Below are positions 1-8,722 of a stretch of 32,225 nt of DNA, piece after piece. Under the pieces are notes generated by a model. It was given only the letters and a program-made list of their open reading frames with translations, did no database searches and was not told the DNA's origin. The stretch spans positions 1 through 32,225 of the forward strand of contig NZ_JAWDXO010000034.1 of the NCBI RefSeq assembly GCF_032477075.1. The letters run 5' to 3'. Source of the stretch: Fusobacterium sp. GTDB lineage: Bacteria; Fusobacteriota; Fusobacteriia; Fusobacteriales; Fusobacteriaceae. The first letter of the stretch is position 1; the number at the start of each line of letters is the position of its first letter. The translations under genes and the position numbers were made by a program.

Positions 1-1234
1 ATATGATAAAGATGAAAAAACAGCAGATAATGTAGGAAATAAAATAGAAGAAATAAAGGCAGGAGAAGAAAAAGACTACAATGAATATCTAGCTTCAATC
101 AAAGATAAGTATAAGGATCTACCAAGTCTGGAAGAATCAAAAGAGTTAGAAAATAGAATTCCTGATGAATATAAAGAAAACTTGGCATTAACAACCACAA
201 TAATAATAGGTGGAGTAGTTTTAATAGGGAGTTACTATTCTGGACAAAAAACAGAGGAATATTTAAATTCAGAAGAAGGTAAAAGAGCTTGGAGTAAGTT
301 TGAAGAAGACTTAAAAGAAGAATGGGAAGCTAAGAAAAATAAAGGAATAGCTTATGCAGAATTTTACCAAGCTTCCTTAGAAACATTTTTAACTGATAAA
401 ATAGGAATAAAAGATATTGCAATTGGAACAGGAAAAGGTATTGATGATACGCTAACATTTCCAGGTTCAAAACCTGTTGAATTACCTACTCATACAGGAA
501 ATACAGGTAAATTACCAGAAGAAATACTTATACTTCCACCAACATCGCTAGATGATGGAAAAGAATTTGAAAGACCAATGGTAGATCCACTTCCAGAAGC
601 AAAAGATAAAGATGATTTAACTACAGCAGATAAAAATCCACCAAAGCTGAATAACAATCACATTTATTTTATAACTGCTGAAGGGACATTAGAAGTAAAA
701 AATACTGATATGCCAAAAGATTATACATTAAATGAAGATGGAACTGTCGTAGGTCCTAAAGGAGGAGAGTATAAACAGGCAGGTTACACAGAAGATGGAA
801 AAGTCATATTTGTAAATAATAAAGAATTTTTCTTATTTGAAGGTGGAGAGAAAAAAGCTGTATCTTCTCCAGGAACAGGAGGAATTATCCAAACTGGATT
901 AACAAGACCTCCATTAACAAAAGCAACAAAAGATAAAATTACTGCTAGATATACTGATAATGGTGATGGAACATTTACATATAATGAAACTGATGAAATA
1001 ATTCAAGGACCAATAGATTATGGACATATATATAGTTGGGAAAATAGAAGGTTAATAAAAGCAGCAGAGTCATTAGGAATGGATCAAAAAACATTTAATC
1101 AATATGTAAATAGCAGAGATAATATATTCCAATATGAAAATCATGATGAAAATGTAAGTCATAAAAATGAAAAACCTGGAAATAGTTTAGAAAAAGATAT
1201 TGTAGAGGATATGAAAAATTTCTTAAAGGAGTAG
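1..1234 (+). CDS. C-terminal part of a CdiA/TpsA-like secreted protein with GH-E nuclease toxin domain (5' partial)
   Basis: The frame is open from base 2, with no stop up to the TAG at 1232-1234, so 410 C-terminal residues of a longer protein are visible and the real start lies outside the window. A hydrophobic stretch (ALTTTIIIGGVVLIGS, about 185-235) precedes a charged, Pro-rich linker. The last ~100 residues carry a G-H-I...W-E-N-R-R-L pattern (Gly codon 1022, His 1025, Glu 1040), then a Gly-Met...Phe-Asn...Val-Asn segment and a closing N-x-S-H-K motif (1151-1165). This order resembles the GH-E family of HNH/endonuclease VII nucleases found as exchangeable tips of polymorphic and contact-dependent-inhibition toxins. 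The predicted role is cleavage of nucleic acid in a neighbouring cell after delivery. The adjacent ankyrin-repeat gene supports a toxin-immunity pair. The toxin call rests on motif recognition; the N-terminal architecture cannot be seen. Confidence 0.75.
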   Translation, partial: YDKDEKTADNVGNKIEEIKAGEEKDYNEYLASIKDKYKDLPSLEESKELENRIPDEYKENLALTTTIIIGGVVLIGSYYSGQKTEEYLNSEEGKRAWSKFEEDLKEEWEAKKNKGIAYAEFYQASLETFLTDKIGIKDIAIGTGKGIDDTLTFPGSKPVELPTHTGNTGKLPEEILILPPTSLDDGKEFERPMVDPLPEAKDKDDLTTADKNPPKLNNNHIYFITAEGTLEVKNTDMPKDYTLNEDGTVVGPKGGEYKQAGYTEDGKVIFVNNKEFFLFEGGEKKAVSSPGTGGIIQTGLTRPPLTKATKDKITARYTDNGDGTFTYNETDEIIQGPIDYGHIYSWENRRLIKAAESLGMDQKTFNQYVNSRDNIFQYENHDENVSHKNEKPGNSLEKDIVEDMKNFLKE

Positions 1235-1241
1235 AAATAGA

Positions 1242-2264
1242 ATGACAAAAAAAGAGAAGGAAGAACTAGAAAAAGAAAAATTTGAAATTAGCTTTGAAGC
1301 ATACAAAACGTTACGTGTTGGTGATTTAGAAAAAGTAGATGAAATATTTAAAAGTAAAAAAGTAGATATTTTTGAAATAACAGATTCTAAAGCAAACTGG
1401 CTACATGAGGTATTAAAAAGCATGCCAAATGATACTCCTATAAAAACAGTAAAGTATCTAATAGAGAAAGGAGTATCTCCAACAGCAAAAGATTATTATG
1501 GGATGACACCACTTCATTATGCAATGAGAGGAAAAAATATAGAAGCAGCCAAAATATTATTAGAAGCAGGAGCAGACCCAAATGCAAGAGATATTAAAGG
1601 AAGCTTGATTCCATTTAAAATGGCTTGCTGTATATACCCTTTCAATAAAGAATTGGTAGAGTTATTTCTTCAGCATGGGGCAGATATATATATTACGGAT
1701 AATGTAACAGGTGAACCTTACTTAGATATGTTGAATAAGTCAAAACTTGAAGAAAGAAAGGATGTAAGAGATTTTTTAAATGAATATGAAGCTAAATTAA
1801 AAGCAGAAGGAAAACTGCCTCCTAAACCTGAAAGAAAAGTACCAATATTAGATATACCTCTACATGATGGAAAATCAGAAATTGTAGTAAAAGCATCAGA
1901 TAACTGGTTGGACCAATATAAAGAATTATGGAAACTACTGGTTCCAAAACAAGGAAAAGCTATAACAATTCAAGGAGAGGTAATTAGAATTTGTGGTAGA
2001 TTGGAACATGAGATTTTAGATAATGGAAGAATAAATTGGGATAATGATTTTGAATTGATGTGCAAAGAGTTGAGAAAATATTTACTTACATATGGAAATT
2101 TACTATCAGAAGAAGAAAATAAAAAGATAAAAAATATTATTTTGAAAATAAAAAAAGATACAGTACAAGAAAAAGATTTTGATAAATTAACAGAGCTTTG
2201 TACAAAATGGATTTTGTTAAATAGAGTACCAGTAAAGCTGAAAAAAGTTCCATATAATAGATAA
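1242..2264 (+). CDS. Ankyrin-repeat protein, probable immunity protein for the upstream nuclease toxin
   Basis: This 340-aa cytosolic protein has no signal peptide or membrane segment. Ankyrin-type repeats occupy about residues 65-165: one complete repeat (GMTPLHYAMRGKNIEAAKIL, then LEAGADPNARD) is flanked by weaker ones ending in LIEKGVSPTAKD and FLQHGADIYITD. The C-terminal part (about 205-340) is a separate helical region with the stretch ITIQGEVIRICGRLE and an INWDNDFELM segment; I believe similar C-termini occur in other small proteins next to polymorphic toxins. The start codon lies 7 bp after the toxin stop, and its ribosome site AAAGGAG (1225-1231) lies inside the end of the toxin gene, so the two are co-translated. 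The likely role is to bind and block the nuclease in the producing cell. Immunity is inferred from position and from the known use of ankyrin proteins as immunity factors. Confidence 0.7.
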   Translation: MTKKEKEELEKEKFEISFEAYKTLRVGDLEKVDEIFKSKKVDIFEITDSKANWLHEVLKSMPNDTPIKTVKYLIEKGVSPTAKDYYGMTPLHYAMRGKNIEAAKILLEAGADPNARDIKGSLIPFKMACCIYPFNKELVELFLQHGADIYITDNVTGEPYLDMLNKSKLEERKDVRDFLNEYEAKLKAEGKLPPKPERKVPILDIPLHDGKSEIVVKASDNWLDQYKELWKLLVPKQGKAITIQGEVIRICGRLEHEILDNGRINWDNDFELMCKELRKYLLTYGNLLSEEENKKIKNIILKIKKDTVQEKDFDKLTELCTKWILLNRVPVKLKKVPYNR

Positions 2265-2280
2265 AATTAATGTTTTATAG

Positions 2281-2313
2281 GTAGCCTAATTAATTTTAGG
2301 CTACTCATTTTTT
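2281..2313 (+). terminator. Rho-independent terminator after the toxin-immunity pair
   Basis: An 8-bp perfect stem, GTAGCCTA (2281-2288) with TAGGCTAC (2297-2304), encloses an 8-nt loop and is followed by TCATTTTTT. It ends the toxin-immunity transcript 17 bp after the immunity stop codon. Confidence 0.8.
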
Positions 2314-2379
2314 CTTTTGGTATCTTATTATATTTTTTTATTAATTAATTTTTAAATTTACTACTTTTTAAGGAATAAT

Positions 2380-2411
2380 GAAACTATTCTTATAGATTTT
2401 CTAATAGTTTC
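2380..2411 (-). terminator. Inverted repeat over the mgtC-like stop codon, possible weak terminator
   Basis: GAAACTATT (2380-2388) pairs perfectly with AATAGTTTC (2403-2411) around the end of the minus-strand MgtC-family gene. On the minus strand it is followed by ATTATTCC rather than a clean U-tract, so termination is possible but weak. The stronger hairpin at 2281-2304 could act as a back-up in this direction. Confidence 0.3.
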
Positions 2412-3073
2412 CAACCTATGTCACTTACCCCTTCTTCCAGTCCTAATTCCCTAACAAAAGATTCTAATAAATTATCCTTTTTTCCTTTAGAAAATAATGT
2501 TGCTTTTATTTGAATTTTTTCTTCATTTATTTGATCACCTTTTAGATCAATTAACAAAAAATCTTTACTTTTAATTTTTTTCAGTATTCCAGCTCTAAAA
2601 TTAAATTCGTCTTTTTCTAAACAAGTAAAAGAAATTTGATAATAATTTTCTGAGTCATCAAAAAAATTAAATACTTTAATTTTTCTAGATAAAAACTGTA
2701 AAAGTATATTGCTCAATGTTAAAATAATAGTAGCAATTATAGCATAATTATGATTACCAGAACCAGAAAGAATTCCAATAGCAGCAGTACACCAAATAGT
2801 TGCAGCTGTATTTATTCCTCTTATACCAATTTCATTTTTAAATATTATACCACTTCCCAAAAAACCTACTCCTGTAACTATTTGTGCTCCCATTCTGACT
2901 GTATCATTAGAATTAATAGAAAGAGGATACAGAATAAACATAGTTGTTCCTAAACAGACAAGTACATTGGTTTTTACTCCTATAGTATGCCCAGTTATTT
3001 GTCTTTCCAGCCCAATTAAAAATCCTAAAAATGAAGATAAAAGCAGTCTTAATATAAAATCAAATAAAGTCAT
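2390..3073 (-). CDS. MgtC/SapB family membrane protein
   Basis: The 227-aa product has about four or five hydrophobic segments in its first ~140 residues and a soluble C-terminal domain (about 145-227). The N-terminus carries family signatures: LGFLIGLERQ near residues 16-25, the VGFLGSGIIF segment, and IRGINTAATIW followed by AAIGILSG. MgtC-family proteins sit in the inner membrane. The Salmonella member supports growth at low magnesium and modulates the F-type ATPase, but most family members have no assigned function. The start is supported by AAAGGAGG just upstream on the minus strand (complement of CCTCCTTT at about 3078-3085). It appears monocistronic and converges with the toxin-immunity unit. 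I saw no Mg-responsive leader in the upstream 436 bp. Confidence 0.88.
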   Translation of the reverse strand: MTLFDFILRLLLSSFLGFLIGLERQITGHTIGVKTNVLVCLGTTMFILYPLSINSNDTVRMGAQIVTGVGFLGSGIIFKNEIGIRGINTAATIWCTAAIGILSGSGNHNYAIIATIILTLSNILLQFLSRKIKVFNFFDDSENYYQISFTCLEKDEFNFRAGILKKIKSKDFLLIDLKGDQINEEKIQIKATLFSKGKKDNLLESFVRELGLEEGVSDIGWKLLENL

Positions 3074-3509
3074 TTTTCCTCCTTTAATTTAGAAATAATA
3101 ATATCACATAAAATATTTTTAAAAATTATAACTTTAAAAAATTTTATTTGTAACAGATATTTTATTAATAAAATTCTTTTAGATTCTTTGTTTTATATAC
3201 ATTTTATCATATCTTGATATGCTTTTTCTTGTATTTTCTTTACAGCTATAATATATTTCTCTTAAATCCTATTCAATTTTTTTAAGTGAGAGAAGAACAT
3301 TTTTAAAATTAAGAAGTCATTTTAAGAACTTGTTTAATTAATTCATTTAATATTATTAACATCTTTAGTTGAGTTTATTATTTAATTTATTTATACTGTT
3401 TACTATTAGAAAAAAATCTTGACTTTTTATGAAAAATAGTATAAAATTAATTTTATACTAAATTTGTAATTTATACAAATTTATAAATGATTAATTTGAA
3501 GGAGGACAA
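3074..3509. other. Intergenic region between divergent mgtC-like gene and autotransporter gene
   Basis: This is 436 bp of very A+T-rich DNA holding the promoters of two divergent genes. A plausible rightward promoter is at 3419-3447 and the autotransporter ribosome site AAGGAGG is at 3499-3505. No credible open frame, RNA gene or repeat was found in the rest. Confidence 0.6.
3419..3447 (+). promoter_or_regulatory. Putative sigma-70-type promoter of the autotransporter gene
   Basis: TTGACT (3419-3424) is followed after 17 bp by TAAAAT (3442-3447), giving a leader of about 55 nt before the GTG start. The -10 is imperfect and the surroundings are A+T-rich, so the match could be partly chance. 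Confidence 0.4.
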
Positions 3510-6500
3510 GTGTTTATAAAAAATATTCTCAACAATAGTATGAGAAAATACAAAAAAAATATTTTTTTAATTGGTTATTTTTTAATGCTAACAAAATTCT
3601 CCTTTGGTGCTACTATTGAAGAAAATCATATTAATAATGACTTTATTTACTATAATCATTCTGATGAAAGCAACAAAGCTCAATCTGTTATTGATAAGGA
3701 TAATACACACTTAATAAATAATGGTACTCTTGCTGTGACTCACTATGGGGAAAATTATGACCCTGAATCAGGTGGCAGTATGGTAATGAATGCAGGTAAT
3801 GGGATTATTATTTTGGATTTAATGAATAACATTGTTATAAATAATAATGGTCTCATAGAAGGGATAGTAAAAAAATATAATAACCTACCAGACAGCTATA
3901 TTTATAATGCAGGTAATGGAATTCATATGATGCTTGGTAATATTAAAACACTAAATAATTCTGGTTATATACAAGGAGGTATATATGCTGATGAAGAAAC
4001 TCCATATATAAACGCTTCATACGCAGGTAATGGAGTATACAGCTATTTTACTAAAAGTATAATTAATACTGGAAATATAATAGGAAATAGCTATATTAAC
4101 CGTTATAGCCAGGAAGAATATGTTATAGGTACTTCTACAAGTTATAATACCAATGGAATTCAAAGTGATTTTCATACAACTGCTAATAGCGGAAATATAA
4201 TAGGAAATCTTATTATAAATCAAAATTTTTCTACTATTAATGATTTTAATTCATCAATTTCTAGTACTGCTAATGGGATTTTTTCATTTAACATGAAAGA
4301 ATTATATAACAATGGAATTATAAGTGGTAATCTTGCACTTAGTAACTATACTTTAGCAGAGAATTATGGTGGATATTTTGTGTATTCTGGAAATGGAGTT
4401 TATGGAAGTTATAATAATGTTGATATTATTGAAAATAATGGGATTATTGAAGGTAAAACTCATCATTATAGAGAAAATAACAAAGGTGAAATTATTGCTA
4501 TGCAAAGTGGAAATGGAGTTTTTGTCCATTACATAACAGAGCTTAATAATAATGGAACTATCTCTGGTAACTCAGATTATGAAGCTGCAGAACATTCATC
4601 TCAATGGTATGGGAATGGAATAGGTGGCAGTAATGTAAATTTAATTAATAATAGTGGTGTTATTAAAGGAAATAAAAATGGAATTGAAATTGAAAATATT
4701 GAAGTTTTAAATAATAATGGAATCATAATAGGTCAAAACATTATTATTTCTAATGAAATAAAAGAAAATAATAATAATGGGATATACATCAATATAGATG
4801 ATTCTGGAAATATAATTAATGTAACAAATGGCATAAATCAAAATAGACCTGACAATATTATTAATGCTAAACTTTCAGATGATGGTATGGATAGCTTCAT
4901 TACTGTTGACTCTGCTGGTAAGTTCTCTGATAAAATAATTAATGGTGCTGGTATTAATAATAGTACACTAAACATTGACAAGTCTGTCAGTTTACATTTA
5001 TCAGACTCTATAGTTAATGCATATGGAACAGCTCTTTATATGAATATGGATGCTCAAGTGGATGCATATAATACCATTTTTAATGGTGGTGGTATTAATA
5101 ATGACAAAGACATCATAAAAATACAAAGTAATTCAGATCTTAGTTTGACAGGGATTTCTATTGTTAACGGAAAAATAGGTATCAATGGGAATAATTCTAC
5201 TATTTCTATAGGCAATTTTGTTCAATTGAATGGTGATATAATTTCTAACGGAAAATTTAATACTATTTATTTAGGGAATTCTGAAACTAATCAGCTTTCT
5301 AAAAGTAATGATTCCAATAGTTTAAATATATTTCACAATATTAGTAACTTTCAAAACATACATATAGAAAGTAATGTTACTTTACATGAAAGTTCTCAGA
5401 TAAATTCAGGAGATATAAGAATAGAAAAAGGAAAATTAGTAGTAAGAGTCGATGGAACGAAAAGAGATGATACTAACAGAATAACAGGACATGCTTTATA
5501 TTCACATGTTGGAAAAATAGATGTTATTGGAAATATTCCTGAAGAAATACCCAATGCTGATTGGGGAACAGTAGATGCAGAATATGCTAAATTAATTTTT
5601 AAAACTAATGGACTGGCACAAGGAACTATTATTGCTATGGATGGTACTGATATCAGTGAGATAAATGACTGGAATCTTGGGACAACTAGTATAGTAAATA
5701 CAGCTCGAAAAGAAGGAAATGACATTATTATTGATATAAAAAAAATTGATGATATTTTCACTCCGCCAATTATAGAGCCAAAACCTCCAGTTGTTGATCC
5801 AAAACCTCCGGTTATAGACCCAGATCCTCCAATTATAGACCCAGAAGAACCTAATGATATAAAAAATGATTTGGGACCTATATATGATTCAATAGTAAAT
5901 GGCAATCAATTACCAAATCTTGACCCTACTACTAATATTGAAGATAAAATATCAGAAGATGCTAAAAAAAGTTTATTATCATTATTAGATCAGATATATG
6001 CAAATAACCCTTATAGTTTTATTGGGAATATATCGTTAGAGAGTACAAGATTATACAGAAAAAATATTTTCAACAATAAAGCACCTGATGAAAATCAGTG
6101 GATAACATCAGGACAAGTAACAAATTCAAGGGATAAGTATAAAAATAATAAAAGATCTTATAAATATGGTGTTGAGTCTTTTAGTGATAGTTATCATAAA
6201 AAGTTAGATACTACAAGTATATTAGCTACTGCGGAATATGGGATAAATGAAAGTTTATCTTTAGGAATAGCAATGGGAGGTTCTCACCAAAAGTTATCAA
6301 TATCTAATGATTCAAATGTGAAAGGAAATACTTATTATACTGGAATATTTGGTAGGAAAGAAATTAGTAACTTTACTTTTACTACTGGAGTTGGATATCA
6401 ATATGGAAGTTATGAAGTTAATAGGAATATTAGAAATAATTATCAGACAATAATTAATTATGGAGATGTTAAAACTCACTCTTTTGATATGTATTTAGAT

Positions 6501-6953
6501 GGTAAATATACATTTCAATTTGAAAATGGATTTATAATTGAACCAAATATAAGACTTTCTCAAACTTTTATTAATCAGAAAAAGGTTTCAGAAAAAAATA
6601 ATTCATTAGCTATTGATGTAGACAGAAAAAATTATTCTGTACCACAGATTGATTTAGGAATGAATTTTTCCAAATCTATTCCACTTAATAAATCAGTAGT
6701 TACTACTACTCTTGGTGTAGGATATAGCAAAAACTTAGGTTCTGAAAACAAAGAATTAACAGGAAAAATGAAAGATAGTACAAATTTTAATTTTTTAGGC
6801 AGTAATTTGAATGATGATTCATATTACATCAATTTAAAAGTACAAGTAGAAAATAAAAATGGAGTATCATACAATGTTAATGCTGGTATTCAGCAAGGAA
6901 AAAACAAACAAGAGAATGTTAATGTTGGAATTGGAATTGGATATAGATTTTAA
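3510..6953 (+). CDS. Type Va autotransporter (beta-helix passenger plus C-terminal outer-membrane barrel)
   Basis: This is an 1147-aa secreted surface protein. Residues 1-34 form a Sec signal (a KYKKN basic patch, then a hydrophobic run ending FSFGA). The GTG start at 3510 lies only 4 nt after AAGGAGG; ATG 3540 (residue 11) is an alternative that also leaves a full signal. The passenger (about 35-750) contains an irregular repeat in which a G-N-G-[IV] motif alternates with N-N-[NS]-G-x-I-x-G, a pattern expected to fold as a beta-helix. A Pro-rich linker of repeated PP-[IV]-[IV]-[DE]-P units spans about residues 752-782. The C-terminal ~280 residues alternate in beta-barrel fashion and end in GIGIGYRF, with the terminal aromatic residue typical of BAM substrates. 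The likely role is adhesion or surface display. No protease triad or known toxin domain was recognised. Confidence 0.88.
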   Translation: MFIKNILNNSMRKYKKNIFLIGYFLMLTKFSFGATIEENHINNDFIYYNHSDESNKAQSVIDKDNTHLINNGTLAVTHYGENYDPESGGSMVMNAGNGIIILDLMNNIVINNNGLIEGIVKKYNNLPDSYIYNAGNGIHMMLGNIKTLNNSGYIQGGIYADEETPYINASYAGNGVYSYFTKSIINTGNIIGNSYINRYSQEEYVIGTSTSYNTNGIQSDFHTTANSGNIIGNLIINQNFSTINDFNSSISSTANGIFSFNMKELYNNGIISGNLALSNYTLAENYGGYFVYSGNGVYGSYNNVDIIENNGIIEGKTHHYRENNKGEIIAMQSGNGVFVHYITELNNNGTISGNSDYEAAEHSSQWYGNGIGGSNVNLINNSGVIKGNKNGIEIENIEVLNNNGIIIGQNIIISNEIKENNNNGIYINIDDSGNIINVTNGINQNRPDNIINAKLSDDGMDSFITVDSAGKFSDKIINGAGINNSTLNIDKSVSLHLSDSIVNAYGTALYMNMDAQVDAYNTIFNGGGINNDKDIIKIQSNSDLSLTGISIVNGKIGINGNNSTISIGNFVQLNGDIISNGKFNTIYLGNSETNQLSKSNDSNSLNIFHNISNFQNIHIESNVTLHESSQINSGDIRIEKGKLVVRVDGTKRDDTNRITGHALYSHVGKIDVIGNIPEEIPNADWGTVDAEYAKLIFKTNGLAQGTIIAMDGTDISEINDWNLGTTSIVNTARKEGNDIIIDIKKIDDIFTPPIIEPKPPVVDPKPPVIDPDPPIIDPEEPNDIKNDLGPIYDSIVNGNQLPNLDPTTNIEDKISEDAKKSLLSLLDQIYANNPYSFIGNISLESTRLYRKNIFNNKAPDENQWITSGQVTNSRDKYKNNKRSYKYGVESFSDSYHKKLDTTSILATAEYGINESLSLGIAMGGSHQKLSISNDSNVKGNTYYTGIFGRKEISNFTFTTGVGYQYGSYEVNRNIRNNYQTIINYGDVKTHSFDMYLDGKYTFQFENGFIIEPNIRLSQTFINQKKVSEKNNSLAIDVDRKNYSVPQIDLGMNFSKSIPLNKSVVTTTLGVGYSKNLGSENKELTGKMKDSTNFNFLGSNLNDDSYYINLKVQVENKNGVSYNVNAGIQQGKNKQENVNVGIGIGYRF

Positions 6954-6960
6954 AAATTTT

Positions 6961-6995
6961 TAAATAGCCTAGTTGTTACTAGGCTATTTAAATTT
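6961..6995 (+). terminator. Rho-independent terminator of the autotransporter gene
   Basis: A 12-bp perfect stem, TAAATAGCCTAG (6961-6972) with CTAGGCTATTTA (6979-6990), has a 6-nt loop and is followed by AATTT. It begins 8 bp after the stop codon. Confidence 0.8.
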
Positions 6996-7124
6996 AAGTC
7001 CATCTTCTTTGGATAATGAAGGGATATTTTTTATAGCTATTCTACTAAATCTAAATAAATTTCCTTTTCTCCATAGATATACACAAAGCAGATATGAGAT
7101 CCATTATTTTAAATATTAATTATA

Positions 7125-7385
7125 TTAATTTTGGTTCTCTTCACTTATTTCATGAGCTGTTTCATGACTTCTTTCCCACTTTGTTTCTTTGGAAGTATTA
7201 TTTTCATTATCTGCTTTTTTAGTAAAATCATATCTTCTTTCATCCTTATTTTCTTTTTGCATATTCATTTCTTTTTTTGGCATACCCATTTCTACAGGTT
7301 TTCCTTCACCTGCCTCTGCATATATAACTCCATTTGAGCAAATCATAATCATTAATGTAGATAAAATTATTGTTATTTTTTTCAT
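7125..7385 (-). CDS. Small exported highly charged protein of unknown function
   Basis: This 86-aa protein starts at ATG 7385, chosen because GGAGG (complement of 7393-7397) sits 7 nt upstream. An upstream in-frame ATG at 7430 would read through this ribosome site and would put a polar extension before the signal. Residues 1-23 are a clear signal peptide (MKKITIILSTLMIMICSNGV, then a likely cut after IYA). The mature ~63 residues are hydrophilic, rich in Glu, Lys, Asn and Met, with Met-Gly-Met and Met-Asn-Met motifs and His residues (SHETAHE). I recognise no family. The Met and His content could indicate periplasmic metal binding, but that is a guess. It converges with the autotransporter gene. 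Confidence 0.6.
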   Translation of the reverse strand: MKKITIILSTLMIMICSNGVIYAEAGEGKPVEMGMPKKEMNMQKENKDERRYDFTKKADNENNTSKETKWERSHETAHEISEENQN

Positions 7386-7877
7386 TTTGTTGCCTCCTTT
7401 ATTTTTTATTTGTATATTAAAATACTTCAAAATGATATATATTGTTATTCTTTAATAATTTCATTTTCCTTTTTTTCAGACAATTTATTAACAAAAATTG
7501 ATTTATATAGCATGTTTAGAGTTAATTATTTTATAATTATATTTTATTAAAGGTATTTATTAAAAAAATATAAAAGTTAAAGTATAGTAATCAAATAAGA
7601 ATTATTAGTTGGAATTTTTATTTAGTGGAAGTGTTATTAAATGCAACTTTCATAAAAGTTTATAAAATGAAGCAGAAAGAGATAAACGATTTTTTTATAT
7701 AAATAAATTTTAAAAATTGAATAGTTTAAAAAGAAAAGTATGATATTAAAAAATATATAGCCCATATAATTTTAAGAATAAAAATTCTAAATTACATGGG
7801 CTATATATTTTAAATTAAGTTTAAATTAGATAGGAAAATAGTAATTCTAAAGATAAAAATTTTGTCATTTAGAATTG
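7386..7877. other. Intergenic region, 492 bp
   Basis: This holds the upstream region and ribosome site of the small exported protein (minus strand) and the terminator hairpin of the FMN oxidoreductase gene (7751-7810). The middle part (about 7450-7745) is A+T-rich with no supportable gene. Confidence 0.6.
7751..7810 (-). terminator. Long hairpin terminator of the FMN oxidoreductase gene
   Basis: A 15-bp perfect inverted repeat, AAATATATAGCCCAT (7751-7765) with ATGGGCTATATATTT (7796-7810), encloses 30 nt that can themselves pair partly. On the minus strand it is followed by a run of T, fitting termination of the gene ending at 7878. The symmetry would allow some function on the plus strand too. 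Confidence 0.7.
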
Positions 7878-8498
7878 TTATTTAATAAAATTAGTCATTA
7901 TTTTCTCTTCATATTCTGGGTTTGGTATATTCATTTTTTTCCCAGCTTCTATACATTTTAACAACCATGCCATATTTTCACCAAGAGTACGCATTATTTG
8001 TAATCCTTCTTTATCTTGCATTACATCTTCTGGAGTAAATCCATGTACTTGGTTCCAATAATTAGATGAAACAATAGGCATATTACTGATTGTAAAATAC
8101 TTATTTAGCTGATCAAATGCAGCTGTAGAGCCTGCACGGCGACAGGAAACTATAGAAGCTCCTAATTTTCCAGCCATTTTTTCTCCTGCTGAAAAGAATA
8201 ATCTGTCTAAAAATGCAGTTAAACTTCCATTAGCACTTGCATAATATACTGGTGAACCAATAATCAGCCCATCTATTTCAGCTGATCTTTCTGTTATTTC
8301 ATTTACTTTATCATTCCAGATACATTTTCCTGTTTCAAAGCATTTAGAGCAGGCAATACATCCAGCAATAGGTTTTTTTCCAAGGTACACAATCTCTGTT
8401 TCTATTTCATGTTTGTTTAGGACTTTCTCTACTTCTCTCAATGCAGTATAAGTACATCCTTTCTCGTTTGGGCTTCCATTTAGTAACATTACCTTCAT
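7878..8498 (-). CDS. Flavodoxin-like NAD(P)H/FMN-dependent oxidoreductase with iron-sulfur-type Cys motif
   Basis: The 206-aa protein begins with the FMN phosphate-binding loop of the NADPH-dependent FMN reductase fold (MLLNGSPNEKGCT, residues 4-16). It continues with IIGSPVYYASANGSLTAFLD (about 79-98), which contacts the flavin in this family. A compact cluster Cys47-x2-Cys50-x2-Cys53-x5-Cys59 resembles the motif that binds a 4Fe-4S cluster in iron-sulfur flavoproteins, so electron transfer or quinone/nitro-compound reduction in an anaerobe is plausible. The physiological substrate cannot be read from sequence. The start is supported by a GGAG-like site just upstream on the minus strand. It is transcribed alone, divergent from the cyclase gene. 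Confidence 0.82.
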   Translation of the reverse strand: MKVMLLNGSPNEKGCTYTALREVEKVLNKHEIETEIVYLGKKPIAGCIACSKCFETGKCIWNDKVNEITERSAEIDGLIIGSPVYYASANGSLTAFLDRLFFSAGEKMAGKLGASIVSCRRAGSTAAFDQLNKYFTISNMPIVSSNYWNQVHGFTPEDVMQDKEGLQIMRTLGENMAWLLKCIEAGKKMNIPNPEYEEKIMTNFIK

Positions 8499-8626
8499 TT
8501 TAATTTCTCCTTTAATAAATTAATTTTAATATATTGTTAAAAATTAAGAAGAATATTTCCTGGTTAACTATTTCAAAATTAATAACTTTCTAAAATAGTT
8601 CTTCCTTCTTTTTTACTAAATATATT

Positions 8627-8655
8627 TTGATTTTCCTTTCTCATTATACTATAAT
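8627..8655 (+). promoter_or_regulatory. Putative promoter of the cyclase-family gene
   Basis: TTGATT (8627-8632) and TATAAT (8650-8655) are 17 bp apart, about 68 bp before the ATG at 8723. The -10 is a perfect consensus and the -35 matches four of six positions. Confidence 0.5.
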
Positions 8656-8722
8656 TTTATCATATAGAATTATATATTTATATTTGATATAAAATAATTA
8701 AATAAAAAGATAGTGAGGAAAT

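Noticed and set aside
5396..5905. 169-codon minus-strand open frame inside the autotransporter gene
   Set aside because: Its Gly/Ser repeat is the antisense of the Pro/Asp linker, and no ribosome site is present.
7131..7455. Plus-strand open frames opposite the small exported protein gene
   Set aside because: They are Phe-rich antisense translations without ribosome sites. The minus-strand gene has a signal peptide and a strong GGAGG.
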